A stretch of 64,000 nt of DNA from Eunapius fragilis (taxonomy: Eukaryota; Porifera; Demospongiae; Spongillida; Spongillidae). The stretch is from the NCBI GenBank assembly GCA_963681505.1, contig OY811974.1, positions 10,906,461 through 10,970,460 on the forward strand, read 5' to 3'. The notes below the pieces were generated by a model, which saw only the letters and a list, made by a program, of their open reading frames with translations, ran no database searches and was not told where the DNA came from. Below are positions 45,259 to 56,359 of the stretch, piece by piece. Each line of letters opens with the position of its first letter. The first letter of the stretch is position 1. The position numbers and the translations under genes were made by a program.

Positions 45259-46869
45259 TATAGCATTATACATGGGCCCCTTCTAGGAATCTGTGCTATT
45301 GTGATATTACATGTAGATCTACAACATACTTTTGTACATAAGCCTGGCAGGAATATTATTCCTGCTTTATCCCTAAAGATAAAGATCAGGGCCCTGGAAA
45401 TTTTATATAACAAAGGAAGGTAATAAATAGTAAGTCCTAAGTCTTTTTAAACCTCTCAATGGTACACACTCATAGCTTCAGCATTTATAGTGATTGGCAT
45501 GGGATAGTTGTGAGTGTTGTCTGTATGAGTGTGTGAGTGTGTAAATGGATGCATGTAATGGAATATGGGACATGAGGCATGGTACGTCATGATGTGACAG
45601 GTACTGTGAGACAGGAACAAATAGTCCAGTACGTACAACACATTAATCCAGTACATACAACCAATGGGGGGAGGGGTTGGGAGGGGGGCCTTTGCCCCCA
45701 TGCTCCTATACCACTGTGTATAAAACACACAATCCAGTTACACACGTGAAAAACACATCAGTCAGAATATAAATAATGGGTTGGATAGTAAGCCAGTGAA
45801 AGCACTGTACATAACCAAAAAAAAGTTCAAATAGACAAAGCTTATGTGTGAATCCATGTAGCACATAACTATTTACAGGGTGTACAGCAAGGGGAAAGAA
45901 TACTGGTAGTGGAAAGAGTGTGTATAAGTGTGACGTGAGACGTGTGTATGTGTTGGTTCATGGGTGTGTGTGTGCCAGCCATGCAGATGAAATGAAAAAC
46001 GGTGGGCGTTTAAAACATATGTGCCAGCAGAACGCAAATCCCGACAATAAGGAAGGGTTACATGTGTTCCAGCCTAGCTGCGCTGCATGTGTCTTTAACT
46101 CGACCACGCCTCTCCCATAGCCTAGCTGATACACCGTGCACTTTACCTCATGGCTCTGACGTACTATCATAGGTTGTGAGCCTATAAATGGCCACGCAAC
46201 GAGTGACACCCAAAGAGTATGACCGAATCGACAGGGACACATATTGTTGTGCGCGTGTATCGGTACTGGTAGTACGTACCGTGTTTTGTATGGTGATGGT
46301 AGCTGAATCCCACGCATTTTGATCGCTTAACGAATCTTGTTTGTTATAGAAGAGAACCACTGACGTTTGTAAGAACAACGGTGGCACTTCAGTTGTACAT
46401 GTAGTGACATGGGCACGGGAGGTTATTGTATATTCATGTGCTCGGAGTAGCGGGAACCAGGTTGGAGTAGGTTAATGGCGCGAAATGAACGAGAAATGTG
46501 CAATTACTTTGCACAGCTGTATCTCCGTAACGGATAAAGTAAAAATTAACGAACAGGACAAATCGATAGGTACAGGACCCCTCTGCGTATAAACCGAATT
46601 TGAAGTTAATTGAGATGTCCTGCCGAAAGATATGGCCAGTTTGAACCCCAAGAGGTATCGGACGTTGCAACACTGGCACGAAGCTAATGCAAGAGCCCAA
46701 AATTTATTTTACCAGAGAGAAATGATGTAGTATGAAGTGTTGAAAATAGAAAGTCAATAGCATTTACGGTTCGGGAGATGTAGCGATTTCAAAGTGAATC
46801 ATTTTTATAACTTTATATATATATACGCGATAGGCAATTTTCGCGTGAACTGTCCCAGATAATAATAAA

Positions 46870-48802
46870 TATATCATATACACATCATGCACACATACCA
46901 TAACCAACATCGGGGTAAAATTATTAAAAGAACGAGATTGGAGTGCACTGTATATATAAGACCTCGATATCATCAAATAACTCGATGATTTTTCTCTATG
47001 TTGCGATGTGCAGACCTGCTAGAAGATGTGATCCAGTCCCATGAATTCGGCTATTTTATACACTGTACACGCCCTGTATTGCCCAAGTTTCATGCTACCT
47101 ATATATTTATGATACACAATCAAATGTATTGTCACACGGGCTACCACCAGAAAACGTATAGAAGGCTCTACGGTAGCCTACGGTACTATGCGCAGAGTCC
47201 CACAAAGCGTTTGCAGCCGATAGCATGCTAACACAATTTTTTAAATATTGGTTAAATGGTTAAACCCATCGTAACCTACGTTTCTCACCGGTTAAACACG
47301 ACCAAAGGGTACGAATAAGTGTCAAACTTCTTAACTTCTCTACGGTCACGCCCCAAATAGTCGAAACACGGATTATACGTACTACTTCTATTGATCGTAA
47401 ATGGATCAAATGAGATGTTTCCAATCCATTACTCTAATATCTATGACGATATTATAATAAACTTCGCCCCATCGGATGCATTTAGGGGGCAAAAGTGGAT
47501 CGCAGGAATACAAGTATGGTGCTTACATGTACAGCGTCCACCGTACCCAACTGACCAAACACCCTGGCCAGGTGGCTGCCTCTTTCCCCACCAGTACCTT
47601 GTCTTGCCCATGCATACCACTGTGTGCTCTTTGAGCAAGTGCATCGTGATTGATATTGAACAGTCTTGGGAGTGATGTTTTGAATTGATTCATAAAACTG
47701 TGCTACAAAGGTTTCTGTATATACAATTCATTTGTTGGCATGTGTTCAAAATCCTACATTGTGATTCAGCAATGAAATTTTGGTTATAAATCCGATAGCA
47801 CTGGTGGCTTAACAGGGATAGAATTGTTATACACTTGTCTGTTGCAGATGCCACAAGTCTAGGGCACGTGTAGAACATCTTCGTTGGCTGTATTGTTTTG
47901 AGTGTTTTTACTTGTACTTGTCTTCCAACACGCTGGTGCACCTTCTTTGCCTGGATCTCCATTCAGTATTGCACCTATTATTCATAAAAATTTCACGTCT
48001 ATATCATACTGTATCACAGGATTAAAACAAAAACCGTGCTACTTCTGTGTATTATACATGTGTTCTCCTATGTGTGGCGATGAATGATTTTATTCGCCTG
48101 CACTATTGGTTGGTTTCTTCACTATGAACGCTCAAAGTAACCCTCTTTTCCCGCCAGACACATCGACATGAGAATAGGCTGCGCATAATCACTGATTTAA
48201 AAAAAAAACTGTACTGGCGTGTCAACCGCTTTGTTTACATGTATATTACAGCATTAGCAGATGATGTTTTTACTAAATGAATTTTTAAGAATCATTTGTG
48301 TCTCGCAAAACATATAAATCACAACGAGATATTACTTTTTATTTCAGGTCCTTCGCGATCGAATTATGGTATTGCCTAAATATGTCCCTCCCCCCCCCCC
48401 CCCCGCTCCCCTTTGCTTCAATTAAATCACAAATGATACGGAATCAATCAAAGGAGTTGACAACAAAGTTGTAGTTGAAGAAAAGGTTCCAGTTATTAAC
48501 GTAAACTAAAGCCACAGTCTCCGAACCTGGAAGCAATCATCATGTCCTTAAAATCTTCGCCCTGGAAACTTACTGGAAGTCTAAGATTACTAGGGTAGTG
48601 TAAGGTACAGAACAAAGGGCGTTTAGGGAGGGGGTATAGGGTGGGAGGGAGAGAACAGGGAAGGGAGCCTATAGCCCAGGAAACAAAGTGCATACACAAA
48701 AGGAGGAGGCTATGGTGGCCAAGAGTGATGTCCACCCTCACACCAAATAGATTGCGGCCACAAATATGTGCATGTACACATTCATAGAAACCGCTAATAC
48801 AA
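46870..48802. other. Intergenic, no gene recognised
   Basis: Short frames only (for example a cysteine-containing minus frame at 47441-47644) without family resemblance. A 15-nt poly-C run lies at 48390-48404. Confidence 0.35.
48390..48404. repeat. Poly-C tract (15 nt)
   Basis: Fifteen C residues in otherwise unique DNA. Confidence 0.9.
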
Positions 48803-49697
48803 GCTTGTACCATAGATTAAAGAATACCTGGATACGAAACGCGTCACGTGATCCATTGAATCGTCAATTGTAGGCGGCGAACTCTTTGAAGCTAAGTGTG
48901 TTTCGATTAACCCTTTTGTACCGTACGCTTTTTTCTCAACTTTCACTGCTGTTCAACACAAACTTCGATATTTTCGGCAATATTCGTACTCCCACTGGTC
49001 TTACTTTCCAGGTTAGTAAGTACTGTTCACGCAATTCACTAAGCACACTCTATGTAGGTACCGTATGTATCATTTCTGCCTCTTCGGAACATACATCTCA
49101 ACTTAGAGAAGCTTCCAACCATTCATTTCTATAAGCAAATAAGTGTATTATTCCCTCTGTGGAACGAACGTATATCCGTTGTAAGGGGCCTCAACATGTG
49201 GGTACAACTGCTTTGTGAACAGGTTGTGGACCCATCTTGTTTCGGAACATAGTGTGTGAACTAGACTCACGCAACAAAGTCCAATTTTGCTCATAACTGT
49301 TAAGAAAGAGTTGTTGTGTGGAACGCATACTGTCAAAGGTGTACCAACGTTACACGTTATGTACAAATGTCTTATAGTTTTGTGGGTTATTTTAATTTAA
49401 CCGTCCGCGGACCGATATGTGTTTCGGTACATCTCGTGCACGGTAAGTGCAAGCTAGAAAGCATTTAGACACATCTAAGCAGTTACTATGATCAATTGTA
49501 GGGAACGCACATACAGTGATTAAAGTTGTATCTAATGTTTTTATACTTTTATACTTTCCTCACTTGTTGTGCATTATGTGAGAACCACTGATAGCTGATA
49601 TTTTAAAAAGTGAAATGCAGTATCTTGTATTTATGTACATTAGCATGGCGTGCATGCACAGTATCAAAATAAGGTGGCAGACACTCCTTTAATTCAG

Positions 49698-52479
49698 ATG
49701 CCACGTAATACAAGTTTATGCAGCAAGAAAAAGAGTGCCAAGAAAGCCAAATTGCAGCTGAGTGTAAGGTGTTCACTGCTCACTTTCAGACCTCTATGTA
49801 ACTGAAATGCTCTGTAATTTATAGTCTTGCAGCACAGAGACAACAACTCTAGAAGATTTGGCTGCATCAATACCACCACTTGCAGGAGGTTGGAGCAACG
49901 AAACTACACAAACTGATGTGCAGATAGTTCTGTGCAAGCTGAGCTGCCCAGTACCACCATCTACAGTTGCACCATTCCTTTCACATTCCATAACTGTGAA
50001 TGCAGACCTAACATGGAAAGTGCATATACAAAGCAGGCTAGTTCAGAAGTCACATACAAATGTACTATCAAATATCCCTGATTTTCTGGACTGCAAAAGT
50101 ATGGTTGAACTTTTCAATGTAGTAAGTACATCCACAATTTGTCCTGGAAATCCAGATTTGCACTTCTTAGAATTGGCTAAGTCACGTGGTGGAAGCTTCA
50201 TGTCCTGTAGTGGTGAAGTAAAAGCTATAGTAGAGGGTAATATTCCTACCATTTCACCAACTGGTTTTGTATTGTCATCAACCATACGTAATGTAAACTG
50301 TTCTATGCTGATTTGTGGGGGGAAATGCACATATTGCACTGCATATCGTTCACAGCTGTGTGCCCTTTATAGTCGATTTATGCATAAAAGTAGTGAAATC
50401 GACAAAAGAACAAATGATCGGTATCTGAGTTTATCTGAAGCAACCAATAAAATCAAAACACTCAGAAAGAAATGTATTACTTTGGATGACAAAGTTAAGG
50501 GCTTACAAAAAAAAGTTGAGAAACTTACAGACACATTTACAATTGATGTTGACTGCTCACTACATACTGACATTTTAAGCATTATGAATGAAAATGATCG
50601 CAACGTAAAGGACGAGTTTCCTGAAGGAACATTTAGAAGGCTCTTTTGGGAACAGCAATTGAGAGCAGCAAGGTGTACAGATGCTAGACAGATGCGTTGG
50701 CACCCTACTATGATTAAGTGGTGTTTGAACCTTAAATTATTGTCTTCATCAGCGTACAACTCCTTGAGAACTTCTGGGTTTATCAAACTTCCATCAGAAC
50801 GTACACTTCTGGACTACACACACTTTTTTACATCAAAAACTGGATTTCAAACTGAAGTTGAGACTATGTTGATACATGAAGCTAAACTGAGTACACTTAC
50901 GGAGTTAGAAAAGCACATAGTTATATTATTTGATGAAATGAAAATAAAAGAGGGTCTGGTGTACAAGCAAAACACTGAAAATATCATCGGATTTGTTGAA
51001 CTTGGTGGCATCAATGACATATTGTCTAAGCTAGAAGAAGTAGATGAAAGTGGCAGTACACAACATCCTCCAATTGCTAAACACATTTTGTGTATAATGG
51101 TTCGAGGCATATTCATTGACTTGCGTTTTCCTTTTGCTCATTTCCCCACTAAGGAATTAACAGGTGAATGCCTCTATAACATTATGTATGAAGCAATTGA
51201 ACGCCTTGAAACTATAGGGTTCAAAGTTATAGCACTGACTGGTGATGGAGCCTCTCCTAACAGAAAATTTTTTAAGCTACATTCTGTTAAAAGCAAAGAA
51301 CTTACCTTCAAGTATCGCAATCCATATGCAAAAGAAGAACGTTATATATATTTCATCTCAGATGTACCACATTTAATGAAAACAACCAGGAATTGCTGGT
51401 CCCATTCGTTTTGGAATGGCAACAAAAGGACTTTATGGGTAAGATCATGCATGCACGTAAGAATATATACCTAGAGGTAATGCAATTTGCATTTCATTTA
51501 CTAGATAAATGGGAAATGGATCAGTTGGCTTCACATAAAGCATCTTTATGAACAGAAGTTACAACAACTGGTACACTCTAATGGATTGTACCTGCTAAAA
51601 AAGTTATCCAAAGACCATATTTATTTGACTTCATTCTCAAGGATGCGAGTGGATCTTGCAGTGGAAGTAAGTATCAGTTTTTATGAATTGCCATCATATA
51701 TTTTTGTGCTGTGTATATGTTAGGTTTTGAGTTCGTCCGTGGCAAACATGTTAAAGTTTAATGGAGATTCTGACACAACAGAAACAGAGAGATTTGTAAG
51801 GATGTTTGACCAATTTTTTGATTGCCTGAATGTAAGAAGCCCTAATGAGCATGTCACAAAACGTAAACCCTATCTGAAGCCATACACATCAGGCACCGAT
51901 GAAAGGTTGTGTGTAAGTTTGGTACACATTCATTAGGTAATGTGTGTGAATACTGTATTCTTCTTTAGTGGTTAAAGAGAGACTTCTTAGGATATTTAGA
52001 TGAATGGGAAAGAAGTGTAAATAGTAGAGATGATATATGTAATGCTGACAAAGCAAAGCTTATGCTTAGTAAAGAAACTGTACAAGGTCTTCGCATAACA
52101 GGTTAGTCCATGCATATATGTGCGGCAATATATTTAAATTTTTTCTATTTTAGTTTCATCATTTGTTGAACTTGTAAACTATTTTGTTGAACTGCCTGAT
52201 TTCAAAGGAAAATATGTTCTAAGTGAACGACTATCTCAAGATCCCATTGAAAATTATTTTGGACAATTAAGATCGAAAGGAAGGCGGTGCCAAAATCCAT
52301 CTGTAAGTGACTGCATCACTTCAGCACAATCAATAAGAGTACAGAGGAGTATGTCAATGATGCCAGTAAGAGGTAACTGTGCACGTAAAAAGCGACTGTT
52401 TCCTGATGGAAAAGAAAACATTGATGATGCCCCACTACCAAAGCGAAGATGTGCTCGAAAAAAGCAAATTGTTAAATGA
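49698..52479 (+). CDS. P-element/THAP9-type transposase, 6 exons
   Basis: Exons: 49698-49761 (least certain), 49838-51438, 51505-51666, 51724-51912, 51969-52101, 52154-52479; joined frame 824 residues with canonical introns of 55-85 bp. Domains in order: a Cys cluster (CGGKCTYC, ~190), a coiled coil (LSLSEATNKIKTLRKK region), then the RNase H-like catalytic core of P transposases. The core shows FDEMKI (~386), TGDGASPNRKFF (~490), YFISDVPHLMKTTRN, and the C-terminal SQDPIENYFGQLRSKG (~746). The acidic catalytic residues in these blocks are all present. A basic tail (RKKRLF, KRRCARKKQ) ends at TGA 52477. I see no THAP zinc finger at the N-terminus, so an upstream exon may be missing or the domain is absent. 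P-type transposases excise DNA using GTP in Drosophila. Confidence 0.87.
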
Positions 52480-52545
52480 GTATCAACAATCCATATCAGT
52501 TGTTTCTTCGCTATTTGTGTCATTACAATTATGTATTAATATCTA

Positions 52546-52551
52546 AATAAA
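52546..52551 (+). terminator. Polyadenylation signal of the transposase
   Basis: AATAAA 67 bases after the transposase stop and about 45 bases before the 3' end of the convergent gene. Confidence 0.6.
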
Positions 52552-52594
52552 TGTATATATCAAACATGTCACGAAACTGAAAACTGATGAGTTG

Positions 52595-53572
52595 TTAACT
52601 GTTCAACACCAAACTGCTCCTTAAGGATCTCTTAGTAGTGGTTTGAACCCTCCTGTACTCTTCCAACCATGCTGATGTAATTGCATGACCCCGCAAAGTT
52701 ATCCACTTTTCCAACAACATTTGCAATAGTTCTTGACTATCCTCTTCACTTTCAATGTCAACTGCTACCATTGACCAGTAGTATTTTACATCTTTGTCAG
52801 CAAAAATTCTATCAACAAGCTGTTTGATGTCAGCTGATTGCAATGATTTTCCTAGGTATGCTGGCAAAAAGAGTTTAGTTTGAACTTCTAAAGCTTTAAA
52901 CAACAAAAATGGGTACTCCCCTACTACAAACAATCCTCCTCTGTTGACTATGCCCGTCCAGTGCAAGGTGTACTTATAATAAGAAGACTCGTCACCATCG
53001 CAAGCCATATTAGACAAGCACTCAGCAAATTGTATGGCGTTAGCTTTTTTGCTGGATCTAAGGGTTTTTAGTACCTTCATACAAACATAGCCACACGCAT
53101 ATCTTATAGCGTTCTCTTCTTCGTTCGACAATGTGAGTGCTGCATCACACAAACTAGTACTGTTGGTCGCAGAGGTTTCGCAAAGCAGCTTGTTAGTTAG
53201 TAGCTGATTGAACAAACGCCTGTTCACTGCTTGTAAGTGCAATGGATGATCGAACTGCTGACCAATGACACTGATTCGACTGAAAAGGCGTTTCCAAGTA
53301 CGTGGCAACTCCATCAAACGTGCCTGATTGAAACACCGGTAAGCTCTTTCTCTAGCTGACTGTGCCTTTATCCTTGGGTGATGTAGACAGTCTCGAATAG
53401 AGGAACATAACTCACAACAAAATGTATTGAAAACAACGGTATCGGAAATCGTAAGCAACTCGCTAAGAGGATGTGTTTCTGCCTGCGTACCAGGTATCTT
53501 AGTGTCCGTAATCGTCTCCTGTATCGCTCGTATCACAATACGCAAGTCAGTGTCGGCCGCTGGTATAGCCAT
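52595..53572 (-). CDS. Accessory protein of the P-type transposon, 325 residues
   Basis: Single intact frame from ATG 53572 to the stop at 52595, convergent with the transposase (115 bp between stop codons). It lies wholly inside the terminal repeats; the ATG is about 60 bp from the right TIR. Visible features: a Cys pattern FCCELCSSIRDCLHH (~50-64) and a charged/aromatic middle (RTWKRLFSRISVIGQQF). Then come EEENAIRYACGYVCMKVLK (~150-170), YYKYTLHWTGIVNRGGLF (~200-217), and an acidic segment with SEEDSQELLQMLLEKW. I recognise no named domain. It resembles uncharacterised ORFs that I recall near THAP9-like transposases in invertebrates. A role as repressor, DNA-binding partner or transposition cofactor is inference. 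Confidence 0.8.
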   Translation of the reverse strand: MAIPAADTDLRIVIRAIQETITDTKIPGTQAETHPLSELLTISDTVVFNTFCCELCSSIRDCLHHPRIKAQSARERAYRCFNQARLMELPRTWKRLFSRISVIGQQFDHPLHLQAVNRRLFNQLLTNKLLCETSATNSTSLCDAALTLSNEEENAIRYACGYVCMKVLKTLRSSKKANAIQFAECLSNMACDGDESSYYKYTLHWTGIVNRGGLFVVGEYPFLLFKALEVQTKLFLPAYLGKSLQSADIKQLVDRIFADKDVKYYWSMVAVDIESEEDSQELLQMLLEKWITLRGHAITSAWLEEYRRVQTTTKRSLRSSLVLNS

Positions 53573-53671
53573 GTAAATGTATTAGACCAAAAGAGTCACG
53601 TGCCGAAACGCGGATCATTTCTATTTATCTCTGCGTTTCGTATCCAGGTATTCTTTAATCTATGCTTGTAC

Positions 53672-54351
<680 letters not shown>

Positions 54352-54551
54352 TAATTGGAACGCCCCAATCAAAAGTATAAAGTTACTAGTGACGACGTCA
54401 CGCTTTCCCTACGCTTGTAATACCAACACTGTCCTTGGGCTGTTCTGGAAACCAGGAGAAGCACGGTTGTCTGTCGCGGCGAGTACAACTTTCAACGTAT
54501 CCATTTCCGCGTACATGCACATGTATTACTCCGCGATGAAACCGTACAATG

Positions 54552-54583
54552 GACCTTTTGCCTCTGACGTCGCACATGAATTT

Positions 54584-54616
<33 letters not shown>

Positions 54617-55002
54617 ACTTTAAAATGGGATAACTTCATCATCATAGCTCCTACATGCTTTTCCTTTTATACTGTCATTAAGAGGTAAATTATCACACAT
54701 TTCATTTTTGTTCTATTTCACGATGGAGCTTTGTAAGGGATTTCTATACAGCGAAACATTGCGGAAGTTGCTAATGAGACATGCGCAGTCGTGTTTTTCA
54801 ATTTTAGGGGGTCAACTTCCGGTCACTTGTGAGCGTTGTAACGTCTGCACCGTAACTGGTGAAGGTACTTCATTTAGGAATATAGTTAGGCATTCATTTA
54901 CCATTAATTTCGTACATGCTGTGTATCTTCGTGGTGTTTCTATAAGGACTTATGTTTTGTCAAACATAATCACTTAATTTGTGACGTCAGAGGCAAAAGG
55001 TC
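54552..55002. mobile_element. 451-bp TIR element with internal poly-G
   Basis: GACCTTTTGCCTCTGACGTC at 54552-54571 is inverted exactly at 54983-55002. Inside lies a 29-nt G run (54586-54614). A short open frame at 54708-54977 shows no resemblance. No clear target duplication was seen. Probable non-autonomous DNA transposon. Confidence 0.75.
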
Positions 55003-56270
55003 TATATTAAGGCGCTAATTTAAGCGGGATGTTGTCGAAAGTTAATTGACCATTACGCTATTCATTCATATCTTTACATGCAATTAGTTTAACAGCAGTT
55101 CTATTTTGATCACTTGCCAGATACAATGTAAAAAATTAATGGGAGCATTAATAACAAGGGTGAATTCGTGAGTTTGAGTGTTGATTAATGTGCAAGGTGG
55201 GAAGGGGTGAACAGAGGGAGGTGCTAGGTCTGGTGACATCTTACATACCAATATATCATGACACAACCATGACCTAATTATATAAATTATACTGCAAACA
55301 ACTGTAATTTCCCCATTGATCCTGCATCAGGTATGCCACTGTACATGTCCCACCTGTTACTACTGACTCATCCATGCGGGGCATCATGAATGGACATACT
55401 GGGCCTGAGGTGGGAGTATAGGGGAGATGTATCTGAGGGGGTGGGGAGGGGTATCCAAGGGGCGGGGATATGGAGGTATCTAAGGGGCAGGGAGAGGTAT
55501 CCAAGGGTAGGGAAGAAGTATCCAAGGTGGCTGGGGAAGAGGTATACACAAGGGGCAGGAAGGGGTATTCAAGAGGTGGAGAGGTATGGGGAGAGGTATC
55601 CCAGGGTTGGGGAGAGGTATCCAAGGGGCGGGGAGTGTGTCCAAGAGTTGAGAGATATATCTCAGGGGTGGGGCAAGGTATCCAATGCAAGATAGATCAT
55701 TCCGGTCATCTCAACGTTAAATACACACATCCCACCCTGCCCAGGGAAATTCCCTTGCTCCTGTTGTGGGCCGTTAGTACCCTCCTTGATCACAAAAGCT
55801 GTACGTCAACTTCTACATGAAGTAGAGGCTGTCAGCTTACAGGAGGCCCAGCTGATGATCATTGATCGATGAATGAGCTGATGAATACACCCAACCCTCA
55901 GCTTACCACTCAGTGATTCTCATCATCAAGGCACTCCAACATGTCTGTGTATTGTATTTAGCTGTAAGAACCTCGTCAAATTCCATGAAGCCAGCTGAAG
56001 AGGGTAACCCCTTTCTCATATTGTTAAAATGAATAAGAAAGGAATTTTCCTCTCCTTTCACCCTGCTAGCTCTAGTTTACTTTTCAGGATGTACTGCTCA
56101 CACTTTCTAATTCCATCCCATCACAATAAACACAACGCAATGTCTGTATTTTACATCGCCCATCAATTTATGTTATGTTTCAACAATGCGCTTATATGAA
56201 ATTGCTACTATATGTGTCAGCTAGTAAAAAAAGGACAACCAGAGCTGGATGCAACATCAATATCAATACA
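55003..56270. other. Upstream region of the membrane-protein gene, G-rich repeat
   Basis: 55390-55690 is built of imperfect GGGGAGAGGTATCCAAGGGG-like units (about 20-25 bp). A frame at about 55788-55872 (LITKAVRQLLHEVEAVSLQE, then stop) looks coding-like after an AG, but its family is unknown. Upstream exons of the 56.4-kb gene should lie here if it is complete; none could be assigned. Confidence 0.4.
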
Positions 56271-56359
56271 CATGAGATAGAAACACGGAATTTATAATAT
56301 CAATTCTAACCAGCCTTTTAGGGTCATGCATCTTCAGTTGGGCACAGTTACCATCAGCC

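Larger units (their letters stand above)
38824..46858. mobile_element. 8-kb Foldback-like element with long inverted, internally tandem arms
   Basis: The outer ~2 kb of each arm (38826-40830 and 44855-46857) are almost identical in inverted orientation, including identical 79-, 88-, 90- and 119-codon non-genic frames. The termini read ATGGGACAG / CTGTCCCA. Each arm contains a further diverged copy of the same unit (left 40920-41830, right 43130-44700), a tandem period near 1.6 kb. Candidate target duplication ATAATAA at 38817-38823 and 46859-46865. No transposase was found; the arms carry TA-, CA- and GT-microsatellites. Long inverted repeats made of tandem units are typical of Foldback/Galileo-type elements; that affiliation is inference. 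Confidence 0.8.
48811..53664. mobile_element. Apparently intact P-element-type DNA transposon (4.85 kb)
   Basis: Perfect 32-bp terminal inverted repeats at 48811-48842 and 53633-53664 (starting CATAGATTAAAG; P elements also start with CAT). They are flanked by GCTTGTAC at 48803-48810 and 53664-53671. That is an 8-bp target duplication if the final G of the right repeat is counted in it, otherwise 7 bp of CTTGTAC. Eight-bp duplications are the rule for the P superfamily. Inside are a five- to six-exon transposase on plus (49698-52479) and a convergent single-exon gene on minus (52595-53572). CACGTG occurs just inside both ends. Perfect TIRs and open frames suggest recent insertion and possible activity. 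Confidence 0.9.

Noticed and set aside
38983..46700. Identical 79-119-codon frames in both halves of the foldback element
   Set aside because: Their conservation follows from near-identity of the inverted arms, not from coding selection. They have no domain motifs and overlap in several frames.
47690..47962. Minus-strand 90-codon frame with FYTCPRLVAS, like a GRF zinc finger
   Set aside because: Only the FYTCP word matches. The other Cys residues and the F-x-W block of GRF fingers are missing.
49416..49450. Alternative transposase start at MCFGTSRAR with a GTAAGT donor
   Set aside because: Splicing to 49698 changes the frame and soon meets a stop. No THAP-like Cys/His pattern follows.
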